Assembly (NCBI GenBank): GCA_023411395.1
Contig: JAEYOV010000084.1
Location: forward strand, 142,432 to 206,431
Direction of reading: 5' to 3'
Length of the DNA: 64,000 bases
Source of the DNA: Bacillota bacterium
GTDB lineage: Bacteria; Bacillota; Clostridia; Christensenellales; Aristaeellaceae
The translations under genes were made by a program, and so were the position numbers. Below the pieces are notes generated by a model. That model was not told the origin of the DNA. It worked only from the letters and a program-made list of their open reading frames with translations, and made no database searches. Positions 52,801 to 61,187 of this stretch are shown here, piece after piece. Every line of letters begins with the position of its first letter. Position 1 is the stretch's first letter.

Positions 52801-52948
52801 GTCCGCCGCCATTGAAAGCGGCCGCGCCATGATCGAAAAGGGCGTGCTGGCATTAAGCCTTACCACAGGCGAAGCCCCCGCCGATGCCGTGGCCAAGGAA
52901 TGGGATATCAATGGGGAAACGGCTGTGTTGTCCGTGAAGCGCACCTAA
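49817..52948 (+). CDS. ileS: Isoleucyl-tRNA synthetase (long, type-2-like)
   Basis: This class I enzyme charges tRNA-Ile. The 1043-residue protein has PHIGHVL at about residues 55-61 and KMSKHKGN near 594-601. Internal zinc-type Cys pairs are present (CPRCGTALSS, CWRCDTPLLY, CPMCGKEMQ). The length and the lack of the C-terminal zinc finger of type 1 enzymes place it with the type 2 (eukaryote-like) IleRS, which are usually mupirocin-resistant. The start at 49817 (MYQKVPTDMNFA) follows GGAGG; an upstream frame lies in the T-box. Confidence 0.95.
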   Translation: MYQKVPTDMNFAGREKEIAAFWKDNDVIRKSLHHRDDASESFSFFDGPPTANGKPHIGHVLTRSIKDLIPRYQTMKGKRVLRKAGWDTHGLPVELEVEKQLGLDGKPQIEAYGIGPFIAACKKSVWKYLHEWEEMSERVAFWVDMEHPYITYEDNYIESVWWSLKEIAKRDLLYKGHKVVPYCPRCGTALSSHEVAQGYKEVSDTSAFVRFQVKGEKDTYLLAWTTTPWTLPSNVALCVNAKEEYCRVLVNGQVFIMAKVLISSVFCEDDAAAAQVLEVFPGEKLKGLEYEPLYNFANPREKAWYVVCDSYVTLTDGTGIVHIAPAFGEDDARVGREYGLPFVQLVDTQGQFVSGTPWEGVFVKQADPAILKDLKERGLLLKTASYTHNYPFCWRCDTPLLYYARATWFIRMTALRDDLLRNNRSVNWLPDNIKEGRMGNFLENVVDWGLSRERYWGTPLPIWLCEDGHMHVVGSKQELKDMAVTPFDDVELHRPFIDQIKLKCPMCGKEMQRVKEVIDCWYDSGSMPFAQWHYPFENKEKFEENFPAAYISEAIDQTRGWFYTLLAIGTLLFNKSPFENCIVMGHVQDKDGQKMSKHKGNVVDPWSVLDVQGADAVRWYFYTGGAPWLPSRFYGEAVSECQRKFMGTLQNTYAFFVLYANIDHFDPKEHPLHKAQLSLMDKWVLSRLHTLIRYVGSELDNYRLTEPARAIGDFVDELSNWYVRRSRERFWGKGMAGDKEAAFITLYTVLETLSRLIAPFVPYMAESMYQNLVRSVDASAPVSVHLTDFPTFDESFIGPAMESQMAALIDVVQLGRACRNAAAMKVRQPLNALYVKGASIQGEYVDLAEDELNVRQVIFTEDARAFTSYRLKPQLRILGPRYGKLLGKISQHLTTLDGNDVVDAFNRGESVSFELDGTQVVLEKDDVLTEPMQKPGFMAITEHDVTVVLDTNLTPELIQEGFVREVISKLQTMRKEADFDVTDRIHVTYQADARLSAAIESGRAMIEKGVLALSLTTGEAPADAVAKEWDINGETAVLSVKRT

Positions 52949-52959
52949 AGGAGAAACAA

Positions 52960-53832
52960 ATGTTCCTAGCCAACACATGGACGGATTATCAAGTCCTGGA
53001 TACGGGAGATGGCGAAAAGCTGGAGCGCTGGGGCAAGGTAATTTTGCGCCGCCCCGATCCTCAGGTGATATGGCCCGCTTCCGATCCCGGGCTTTGGAAG
53101 AAAGCCCAGGCTCATTACCACCGCAGCGAAAAGGGCGGCGGCCAATGGGAGTTCTTTGACAAACTGCCCGACAGGTGGACCATTGCTCACGGGAATTTGA
53201 AGTTTTACGTCCGGCCTACAGGCTTCAAGCACACGGGCCTGTTCCCCGAGCAGGCAGCCAACTGGGTCTGGATGGCAAACCTGTGCGAATCCCGAGCGGT
53301 CCAAGGCGAAACACCCCGCATATTGAACCTTTTCGGTTATACCGGCGGAGCCACACTGGCCTGTGCTGCGGCCGGGGCGCAGGTGACCCATGTGGATGCC
53401 GCCCGCGGCATGGTGAACTGGGCACGGGAGAACCGGGAGCTTTCCAAACTGCCTGAAACAAGCTGCCGCTGGATTGTAGAGGATGCATTGGCTTTTGTCC
53501 GCAGGGAGATCCGCCGCGGAAGCCAATATGACGGCATTTTGATGGACCCGCCCAGCTATGGCCGCGGCCCCAATGGAGAGGTGTGGAAGCTGGAGGATGA
53601 GCTGTACGGCCTGTGCGAAACCTGTGCCCGGGCTTTGTCCGATGCGCCGCTGTTCTTCCTGATCAACAGCTATACCACAGGCTTTCAGGCCAGCGTGCTA
53701 TCAAATATCCTACGGTTATGCGTAAGCGTAAAACACAAAGGCGTCATCGACGCCCAAGAATTGTGCCTGCCCGTTCAAACCGGCGGCGTGCTGCCCTGCG
53801 GGGCCAGCGGGCGGTGGGAAGCCCATGTGTAA
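52960..53832 (+). CDS. Class I SAM-dependent RNA methyltransferase (RlmI/RlmK-like)
   Basis: The 290-residue protein has a SAM motif ILNLFGYTGGATLACAAAGA and a catalytic DPPSYGRGPNGEVWKLED, typical of YccW/RlmI-type rRNA methyltransferases acting on 23S rRNA. It lacks an N-terminal PUA domain of the canonical RlmI. The ATG at 52960 is set by AAAGGAG and lies 11 nt after the ileS stop. It overlaps the next gene by 8 nt. The modified nucleotide is not predictable. Confidence 0.85.
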   Translation: MFLANTWTDYQVLDTGDGEKLERWGKVILRRPDPQVIWPASDPGLWKKAQAHYHRSEKGGGQWEFFDKLPDRWTIAHGNLKFYVRPTGFKHTGLFPEQAANWVWMANLCESRAVQGETPRILNLFGYTGGATLACAAAGAQVTHVDAARGMVNWARENRELSKLPETSCRWIVEDALAFVRREIRRGSQYDGILMDPPSYGRGPNGEVWKLEDELYGLCETCARALSDAPLFFLINSYTTGFQASVLSNILRLCVSVKHKGVIDAQELCLPVQTGGVLPCGASGRWEAHV

Positions 53833-54508
53833 CATTGTCTATGAAGACAACCACCTGCTGGTGGTGGTCAAGCCCCCGAACCTGCTTACCCAGGCGGACG
53901 CCACGGGGGACGACGACCTGCTTTCCCAAATGAAGCGCTATATCAAGGACAAATATCAAAAGCCGGGAGATGTCTACCTGGGCCTTGTCCACCGCATGGA
54001 CAGGCCCGTAGGCGGCCTTCTTTGCCTGGCCCGCACCTCCAAGGCGGCGGCCCGGCTCTCCAGGCAGGTATCGACCCACGAAATGGCCCGGGAATATTTG
54101 GCCATTGCGGAAGGCAAATTGCCGGATACCAGCACACTTACGGATTATTTGGTCAAAGACGAGGCACAGAACATGGTTTCCACGGTAAAGGCGGGAACAG
54201 CCGGCAGCCAGTTGGCGATTTTGCACTTTGACCGCCTTGACCGAAGGGAGGATACCTCCCTGTGCCACATCCGGCTGGAAACAGGCCGCGCCCATCAAAT
54301 CCGGGTGCAGTTCGCCGCATCGGGCCATCCCCTCTTAAACGATGCCCGCTACGGCCGCGGTGCGCCCGGCAAACAAATCGCCTTATGGGGGGCCAGGCTG
54401 ACGCTCACCCATCCCACCCGCGGCGAACGGATGACGTTTTTCAGCCCGCCCCAGGGCGGGGCCTGGGCAGTATACGACGAAGCCATCAGCCATTTTCTCA
54501 AAGGATGA
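53825..54508 (+). CDS. RluA-family pseudouridine synthase
   Basis: The 227-residue protein has the RluA catalytic motif VHRMDRPVGGLLCLAR, with the catalytic Asp in HRMDR, and the downstream RAHQIRVQFAASGHPLLND motif. It lacks an S4 domain, so it is a short RluA-type enzyme of rRNA or tRNA. It starts within the last eight bases of the methyltransferase gene and is probably translationally coupled to it. Target site is not predictable. Confidence 0.9.
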   Translation: MCNIVYEDNHLLVVVKPPNLLTQADATGDDDLLSQMKRYIKDKYQKPGDVYLGLVHRMDRPVGGLLCLARTSKAAARLSRQVSTHEMAREYLAIAEGKLPDTSTLTDYLVKDEAQNMVSTVKAGTAGSQLAILHFDRLDRREDTSLCHIRLETGRAHQIRVQFAASGHPLLNDARYGRGAPGKQIALWGARLTLTHPTRGERMTFFSPPQGGAWAVYDEAISHFLKG

Positions 54509-54531
54509 GCATCAAAGAAAAGGAGCACGGA

Positions 54532-55659
<1,128 letters not shown>

Positions 55660-55722
55660 CACCCTGGGGCACTCAATTTATGAAGCTTTCCTGAATTCTT
55701 TCCTCTCTTGTCCATTTATCCC

Positions 55723-55751
55723 TTGCACGGCTCACCGTTTCTTGTTATAAT
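55723..55751 (+). promoter_or_regulatory. Sigma-A promoter of yajC
   Basis: TTGCAC (55723-55728) and TATAAT (55746-55751) are separated by 17 nt. The start would lie about 28 nt before the ATG at 55787. Confidence 0.75.
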
Positions 55752-55786
55752 CGCTTAGATACAAAGATGAAGGGAGACCCAAATCC

Positions 55787-56188
55787 ATGCTGAATACGCT
55801 TTACAACTGGGCATTCGGTGCCACCGTGGCCCTGGCGGATGCCGCCACCACCGGTGAGGCTGCCACCGCCGGTGATGTTCCCGCCCCCGTCGGCGGTGAT
55901 CTGCTGAGCATGATCCTTCCCATGGCGCTGATCTTTGTGGTGTTCTATTTCCTGCTCATCCGGCCCCAGCGGAAAAAGGACAAGAAAGTCAAGGAAATGC
56001 TGGCCGCATTGAAGGTCACCGACCGCGTGTGCACCATCGGCGGCATCTATGGCACCATCGTTTCCATCAAGGATGAAACCATCACACTATCCGTAGGGCA
56101 GGACAACGTAAAGCTGGTGTTCGCCCGCTGGGCCATCCGCAACGTGGAAGAAGTCACCGTGGAAAACGACTCCGAAGTGCTGGCATAG
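55787..56188 (+). CDS. yajC: Preprotein translocase accessory subunit YajC
   Basis: YajC is a small SecDF-associated membrane protein. The 133-residue product has an Ala/Gly-rich N-terminal stretch, a membrane segment (MILPMALIFVVFYFLLI) followed at once by the family motif RPQRKKDKKVKEMLAAL, and a short cytosolic domain (GGIYGTIVSIKDETITL). Its own promoter separates it from tgt, and a terminator follows. The N-terminal extension before the membrane segment is longer than in typical YajC. Confidence 0.93.
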   Translation: MLNTLYNWAFGATVALADAATTGEAATAGDVPAPVGGDLLSMILPMALIFVVFYFLLIRPQRKKDKKVKEMLAALKVTDRVCTIGGIYGTIVSIKDETITLSVGQDNVKLVFARWAIRNVEEVTVENDSEVLA

Positions 56189-56205
56189 CTCTGACGGCAA
56201 GCATA

Positions 56206-56257
56206 AACCCTCCCTATCCTGCATACAGTTGAGCAAAAAGGACAGGGAGGGTTTTTT
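56206..56257 (+). terminator. Terminator after yajC that overlaps the next gene's Shine-Dalgarno
   Basis: AACCCTCCCTATCCT (56206-56220) pairs with AGGACAGGGAGGGTT (56239-56253), with one mismatch, followed by TTTTTT. The 3' arm's GGGAGGG is also the ribosome-binding site of the gene starting at 56259. Folding of the terminator and translation would compete. Confidence 0.75.
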
Positions 56258-56258
56258 C

Positions 56259-56675
56259 ATGTCCCAGACGAAAGCCGCGCCCCGCAGGCGGACCCGCTCC
56301 CGCAGCCAGGGCGCGTGGAGCCGGATTCTCAGGGGCTTGATCGTTGCCGTGGCGGTATCGGCGGCGGGCATCCTGCTGTTTGCGCTTTTGATGCAGTGGT
56401 TCAAGCCGTCCGACGGCGTCATCCGCGTGTTCAACCAGGTTTTGAAGCTCATTTCCATCGTAGTGGGCGTTATTGCGGCCGTGGGGCGCGGCGGTGAAAA
56501 GGGCTTGATCCGGGGCGCGGCGGTGGGCCTATTGTACATGGGCCTTGGCGTCTCCCTGTATGCGCTGCTCACCGGGCAGAATCTACCCTTCACCTCCTAT
56601 CTGGGCGACCTGGGCATGGGGCTGGCCGGAGGCGGCCTGACGGGGATGATTCTTTCCAACCTTGCGGCAAAATGA
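56259..56675 (+). CDS. TIGR04086-like small membrane protein
   Basis: The 138-residue protein has a basic start (MSQTKAAPRRRTRSRSQG) and four hydrophobic segments (about residues 26-46, 60-80, 85-107, 114-135). This matches the TIGR04086 family, which in Clostridia usually lies between yajC and the SCIFF gene, as here. Its function is unknown. The start is fixed by GGGAGGG 7 nt upstream, inside the terminator stem. A longer frame from 56229 starts in the hairpin and is unlikely. Confidence 0.8.
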   Translation: MSQTKAAPRRRTRSRSQGAWSRILRGLIVAVAVSAAGILLFALLMQWFKPSDGVIRVFNQVLKLISIVVGVIAAVGRGGEKGLIRGAAVGLLYMGLGVSLYALLTGQNLPFTSYLGDLGMGLAGGGLTGMILSNLAAK

Positions 56676-56704
56676 TTGCAAGAAAAGGAAATTCAGTGTA
56701 TAAT
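56676..56704 (+). promoter_or_regulatory. Sigma-A promoter of scfA
   Basis: TTGCAA (56676-56681) and TATAAT (56699-56704) are exactly 17 nt apart. The promoter starts at the very stop codon of the upstream gene. The leader to scfA is about 35 nt. Confidence 0.8.
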
Positions 56705-56744
56705 ACCTCCATTCCCATGTACACGCATATGGAGGAGGATTCCC

Positions 56745-56942
56745 ATGAAGCATATCAAAACCATTGCACGCGACTGCCTGAAGCAATCTTTGGTTCACGG
56801 CGGCTGCGGCGAATGCCAGGCTTCCTGCCAAAGCGCCTGCAAAACAAGCTGCACGGTAGCCAACCAATCTTGCGCCAACAAGGAAAACAACGCAGTATTG
56901 GCAGGCGGCGAAGGAAAGCTGAACCGCGCTTTCGGCAAATAA
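56745..56942 (+). CDS. scfA: SCIFF ribosomally made peptide precursor
   Basis: The 65-residue peptide is the six-cysteines-in-forty-five-residues (SCIFF) precursor. It begins MKHIKTIARDCLKQSLVHGG and carries Cys at 21, 24, 28, 32, 36 and 43, the standard pattern, plus an extra Cys at 11. The C32KTSCT37 stretch is where SCIFF maturases are known to form a Cys-Thr thioether. The ATG at 56745 has GGAGGAGG upstream. The maturase gene follows past a short hairpin. Confidence 0.93.
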   Translation: MKHIKTIARDCLKQSLVHGGCGECQASCQSACKTSCTVANQSCANKENNAVLAGGEGKLNRAFGK

Positions 56943-56963
56943 GCACGATATACGTACATGCAT

Positions 56964-56986
56964 AAGCGGGAGGCGCACTCCCGCTT
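56964..56986 (+). terminator. Hairpin between scfA and scfB (partial terminator)
   Basis: AAGCGGGAG (56964-56972) pairs with CTCCCGCTT (56978-56986), followed by CTTGTTGTTT. It is a moderate terminator shape and could lower maturase expression relative to precursor peptide. Confidence 0.65.
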
Positions 56987-57025
56987 CTTGTTGTTTCATA
57001 CAGAAAATATCCGGAGGGAACTGTT

Positions 57026-58372
57026 TTGATCCATACCTTTACCGCCGTGAACCAGCCCATGGCACTGGATGTGGGTTCCGGCGCCGTCCATGCCCTGGAT
57101 GAGCTTGCCTATGAAGCCCTGAAGCTGTGGGACACGCTTGACAGGGATGCCATCATGCAGAAGCTTTCCCAGCGCTTTGATCTAAAGGAAGTGGACGAAG
57201 TGCTGGATGAGCTGAACGAGCTTGAACGCATGGGCCAATTGAACGCCCCGGATGACTATGATGATGTGGAAGCCCATGCACCCGGCGTGGTGAAAGCCAT
57301 GTGCCTGCACGCCGCCCACGACTGCAACCTGCGCTGCCGGTACTGCTTCGCGGGTGCCGGGGAATATCACGGCCGCAACAGGTGCATGCTGCCAGTGGAA
57401 ACGGGCAAGGCAGCCCTCGACTGGCTGGTTTCCATGAGCGGGAATAGGGTCAACCTGGAGGTGGACTTTTTCGGCGGCGAGCCGCTGATGAACTTCAAGG
57501 CCGTCAAAGAGATCGTGGCCTATGGCCGGGAGCTGGAGAAAACGCATAACAAGCGCTTCAAGTTCACCACCACCACCAACGGGATTTTATTGACAGATGA
57601 AATCATCGGGTTTCTCAACCGGGAAATGGACAATGTTGTCCTCTCCATCGACGGGCGGCCCGAGGTGCACGACCGCATGCGGCCAACGCCAAACGGCAGC
57701 GGCAGCTATGCCCATATCATACCCAACGCGCTTCGTCTGGCAAAATCCCGGGACCAGCAGCGCTATTACATACGCGGTACCTTCACCGCCCATAACCTGG
57801 ATTTTGCCAGCGATGTGCTGCACCTTGCCGACGCGGGCTTTGAGCAGCTTTCCATCGAACCCGTGGTGGCCGACCCTGCTTGCGGATACGCCCTCAAGCC
57901 TGAGCATCTGCCCCGGATATTCGAAGAATATGAAAGCCTGGCAAAAGAATACATAAAGCGGCGCAAGGACGGCCGCTGGTTCAACTTTTTCCATTTCATG
58001 ATCGATCTTAACGGCGGTCCCTGCCTTCGCAAACGCCTTACCGGCTGCGGCGCCGGGAATGAATACGTGGCCGTTACTCCGGAAGGCGACATCTACCCCT
58101 GCCACCAGTTCGTGGGCCGGGAAGGCTTCCGCATGGGCTCCGTGCTGAACGGCTCTTTCGACACCGCCATCCAGCAGAAATTCGCCGCCAACAACGTGCT
58201 TTCCAAGGAAGCCTGCCGCAATTGCTGGGCGCGCTTCTTCTGCTCCGGCGGCTGCGCGGCCAATGCCCATCTGTTTAGCGGCGACATCGGGAAGCCATAT
58301 GACCTGGAGTGCCAGATGGAGCGCAAGCGGTTGGAGTGCGCCATGGCGATCTATGCACTGGAACGGGAATGA
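57026..58372 (+). CDS. scfB: SCIFF radical SAM maturase (thioether-forming)
   Basis: The 448-residue enzyme would install thioether cross-links in ScfA. The N-terminal 90 residues are a peptide-binding (RRE-like) domain. The radical SAM site is CNLRCRYCF near residue 102, and GGEPLMNFKAV follows. A C-terminal SPASM domain has Cys at TGCGAGNEY, YPCHQF, and ACRNCWARFFCSGGC. The start is TTG 57026 (MIHTFTAVNQ) with GGAGGGAA upstream. The pair scfA-scfB is nearly universal in Clostridia. Confidence 0.95.
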   Translation: MIHTFTAVNQPMALDVGSGAVHALDELAYEALKLWDTLDRDAIMQKLSQRFDLKEVDEVLDELNELERMGQLNAPDDYDDVEAHAPGVVKAMCLHAAHDCNLRCRYCFAGAGEYHGRNRCMLPVETGKAALDWLVSMSGNRVNLEVDFFGGEPLMNFKAVKEIVAYGRELEKTHNKRFKFTTTTNGILLTDEIIGFLNREMDNVVLSIDGRPEVHDRMRPTPNGSGSYAHIIPNALRLAKSRDQQRYYIRGTFTAHNLDFASDVLHLADAGFEQLSIEPVVADPACGYALKPEHLPRIFEEYESLAKEYIKRRKDGRWFNFFHFMIDLNGGPCLRKRLTGCGAGNEYVAVTPEGDIYPCHQFVGREGFRMGSVLNGSFDTAIQQKFAANNVLSKEACRNCWARFFCSGGCAANAHLFSGDIGKPYDLECQMERKRLECAMAIYALERE

Positions 58373-58472
58373 TGCTGCTATTCATTTTCCAAAAAATATT
58401 CATAAAGCGTTCATTATCAGGTCAAAATTCCTGCTTATACTATACTCGAATCCACCAAAGGAGGAGTAGAGA

Positions 58473-59735
58473 ATGAAAGATAATCTCAAAAAGCATCTAT
58501 TAGGGTATATTGCCGTCGCTCTGGTATTCACCATGGCAGGCGCCAGTCTTGCACTCTTTAGCACAAGCGGCGGCAACGCCAATGCGGAGGTCCAAAGACT
58601 GGCCACCAAGCTTGAGGGGACCGTTACCAGCCCCTTCACCGCGGCCATCGCGGCGGTTCGGGACAGCGTGGTCGGCGTCAGCAACTACACCACCTACAGC
58701 TACGGCGGTTTCGGCCGTTTCGGCGGTTTTGATTTCAACCTGCCGGGCCGGGGCGACCGGGGCAGCGAAGAGGTGGAGCAGGCCGCCGGCAGCGGCGTGG
58801 TCATCAGCGCCGAGGGCCACGTCCTCACCAATTACCACGTGGTGCAGGGATCTTCGAGCCTGAAGATCACCACGCCGCAACAGACGTATGACGCGGAACT
58901 GATCGCCTATGACGAGGATCTGGATATTGCCGTCGTTCAGGCGAAAGAGCTGAGGCTGAATCCCGTTTCCCTGGGTGACAGCGATACATTGCAGGTGGGT
59001 GACTGGGCCATTGCCATCGGCAATCCCCTGGGCAAGGAACTGGCCGGAACCACCACAGTGGGCGTCGTTTCCGCCCTGAACCGTGAGATCACCTCCTACA
59101 CCACCGACAGATACGGCATGCGTACTGCCGGCACCGTGAACACCATGATCCAGGTGGATGCCGCCATCAACAGCGGCAACAGCGGCGGGGGCATGTTCAA
59201 CGTGCTGGGCGAACTGATGGGTATCCCCACCCTGAAATATTCCGGCAGCCTCTTCAGCGGCTCCTCGGTGGAAGGCATCGGCATGTGCATTCCCATCAAC
59301 TCTGCCAAGCCCTTGATCGAAAAGGTGCTGTCCGGCCAGGCCAAGGGCAATCAAACCGGTGCCAACGCCATCGCCGAAAACCCCCGTCCCCGCCTTGGCG
59401 TGACCGTATCCACCCTGAACCAGAACAACAACGCTGCCGTTGCCGCGGGCAAGCTTCCCGCCGGCGTGTACATCAGCGAAGTGGAAGACAATTCCCCCGC
59501 CAAAATGGCAGGCCTTCTTGCTGATGACATCATCGTGGAAATTGACGGCCAGCGCATCATCTCCACCACCGAATTGCAGACTTACCTTGGAAAAAAGGCG
59601 GAAGGCGACGTGGCGAAGGTCAAGGTCTACCGCGTGCCCGGCCTGAAAGACTTCCAGACGGTCAACGAGATTCCCCAGGGCGAGTACTTTGATTATGATG
59701 TGACGCTGGCCATTCTGGACAAGGTCAATCAATAA
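58473..59735 (+). CDS. HtrA/DegP-type serine protease with PDZ domain
   Basis: The 420-residue protein has one N-terminal membrane anchor (about residues 9-30), a Gly/Phe-rich loop, a trypsin-like domain, and one PDZ domain (about 305-400). The triad is His in TNYHVVQG, Asp in DEDLDIAVV, and Ser in NSGNSGGGMF. It is a membrane-bound quality-control protease for the cell surface, like HtrA/YyxA. The ATG has AAAGGAGGAG upstream. A terminator follows at 59754-59787. Confidence 0.94.
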   Translation: MKDNLKKHLLGYIAVALVFTMAGASLALFSTSGGNANAEVQRLATKLEGTVTSPFTAAIAAVRDSVVGVSNYTTYSYGGFGRFGGFDFNLPGRGDRGSEEVEQAAGSGVVISAEGHVLTNYHVVQGSSSLKITTPQQTYDAELIAYDEDLDIAVVQAKELRLNPVSLGDSDTLQVGDWAIAIGNPLGKELAGTTTVGVVSALNREITSYTTDRYGMRTAGTVNTMIQVDAAINSGNSGGGMFNVLGELMGIPTLKYSGSLFSGSSVEGIGMCIPINSAKPLIEKVLSGQAKGNQTGANAIAENPRPRLGVTVSTLNQNNNAAVAAGKLPAGVYISEVEDNSPAKMAGLLADDIIVEIDGQRIISTTELQTYLGKKAEGDVAKVKVYRVPGLKDFQTVNEIPQGEYFDYDVTLAILDKVNQ

Positions 59736-59753
59736 GCGCAAGGTTTGTTTCGA

Positions 59754-59787
59754 AATTCCCCGGCCAAATTGGCCGGGGAATTTTTTT
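59754..59787 (+). terminator. Intrinsic terminator of the HtrA-type gene
   Basis: AATTCCCCGGCC (59754-59765) pairs perfectly with GGCCGGGGAATT (59771-59782), followed by a run of T residues. Confidence 0.9.
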
Positions 59788-59824
59788 GCCCATGAAAAAC
59801 AGGAAAGAGTGGTCCTGAATCCTG

Positions 59825-59876
59825 ATTAGATTTTAATCTAATATCATATTGACATTCATCTAACTCCTGGTATAAT
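59825..59876 (+). promoter_or_regulatory. Promoter and palindromic operator of the MFS/ArsR operon
   Basis: TTGACA (59849-59854) and TATAAT (59871-59876) are 16 nt apart, close to consensus. Just upstream lies ATTAGATT-TT-AATCTAAT (59825-59842), a perfect palindrome, and a third ATCTAA half-site (59858-59863) lies in the promoter spacer. An ArsR-like regulator encoded in the same operon is the likely ligand. Autoregulation is inference. Confidence 0.75.
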
Positions 59877-59919
59877 ATGGGCGGAGTCATTCCACAATTA
59901 TCGAAGGAGTATTAGACGT

Positions 59920-61170
59920 ATGTCAAACAAGCATGGCGGATATCGCGCCATCCTGCGCCACAGGCAATATACGAAGCTCATTGCCGCCAACGTAGTCAAT
60001 CGGTTCGGCGATTCCATCGACGCCATTGCCTTTACGTGGCTGGTGTACGAGCTGAGCGGCAGCGCTGCCTGGTCCGCCGTTATCTTCGGCATGAACATGC
60101 TGCCAACGGTGATATTGGGCCCGTTTGTAGGGCCTTTGGCGGAGCGCATGGACAAGAAATGGACCATGGTGTTAAGCGATATTACCCGCGGCCTTTTGGT
60201 GGCCCTGACTGCCGCATTGTACGTATTCAACCTGCTGACACCCGTATCCATGCTGGTGATTACACTTTTGCATTCCACGGTTGAGGCTTTCCGTATCCCC
60301 TGCGGAACAGCCATTGTACCAAGGCTTCTCCCCAAGGAGGATTATGACTTTGGGGTATCGCTGAACGGCAGCCTGAGTCGTGTGATGGAGATCATTGGCC
60401 TGGCATCGGCAGCCGGGATCATCGCCATGGCAGGCATTCCCGGGGCCATATTCATCGACGGGGTCACTTTTTTCCTGTCCTCTGCGCTGATTGCCTGGAT
60501 ACGGGCCGGAAAAGAGCCGGAGCGAAGTGCGGAGGAGGAAAAGCAAAGCTACTGGCAAACGCTGAAAGCAGGCTTTTCCTACGTACTGAAAACCCCTGCG
60601 ATTGTAAGCCTGTGCCTGCTGGCGCTTTTGCTCAACGGCCTGTTGGTTCCTCTGAACGCGCTGAGCGCGCCCTTGGTCAAGGAACTGTACAACCTGGGTC
60701 CGGAAGCCATGTCGATCGGCGGCATCCTGCTCACAGGCGGCGGGGCTTTGGGCGCCTTCCTGTACCCTTATCTCAAGCGCCGGGTCAGCGGCAAGGCACT
60801 GATCATCTTGGGCTTCCTTTCCATTTCCTTCTGCTACGGTGCTTTGGTTTGGGTCAGGGAGCTTTTGGATTTGCCGGCTCTGTTCTTTTCCGTTCTCTGT
60901 GTGACGCTTGCGTTGTTCTCCCTGTCCCTGGCATTCCTGGGCGGTCACTTCCATGTATCGGTTTTGAAGCTGGTCAGTCCGGAATACCTGGCCAGGGTAG
61001 GCTCCACCATGGGCGCTTTAGGCACGCTGGCCATGCCGCTGATTTCCTTTACCTTGGGCGGCCTGACGCTGGTCCTGGGGGTGAGCGGCGTATTCTACCT
61101 GTTTGGCGGTGTTTGCCTGGTATCGCTGCTGCTTTTGATGAGATTCCGCATGCTGGACAGCATGAATTGA
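59920..61170 (+). CDS. MFS transporter
   Basis: The 416-residue protein has twelve predicted membrane segments. It starts MSNKHGGYRAILRHRQYTKL and has the motif-A-like loop PFVGPLAERMDKKWTMVLSD. The overall form is that of the MFS_3/enterobactin-exporter-like group, often drug or peptide efflux. No binding-site residues identify a substrate. The gene is first in an operon with the ArsR-type regulator at 61188 and has a strong promoter. The ATG follows GAAGGAG. Confidence 0.88.
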   Translation: MSNKHGGYRAILRHRQYTKLIAANVVNRFGDSIDAIAFTWLVYELSGSAAWSAVIFGMNMLPTVILGPFVGPLAERMDKKWTMVLSDITRGLLVALTAALYVFNLLTPVSMLVITLLHSTVEAFRIPCGTAIVPRLLPKEDYDFGVSLNGSLSRVMEIIGLASAAGIIAMAGIPGAIFIDGVTFFLSSALIAWIRAGKEPERSAEEEKQSYWQTLKAGFSYVLKTPAIVSLCLLALLLNGLLVPLNALSAPLVKELYNLGPEAMSIGGILLTGGGALGAFLYPYLKRRVSGKALIILGFLSISFCYGALVWVRELLDLPALFFSVLCVTLALFSLSLAFLGGHFHVSVLKLVSPEYLARVGSTMGALGTLAMPLISFTLGGLTLVLGVSGVFYLFGGVCLVSLLLLMRFRMLDSMN

Positions 61171-61187
61171 AGAAAGGAAGATTGCCT

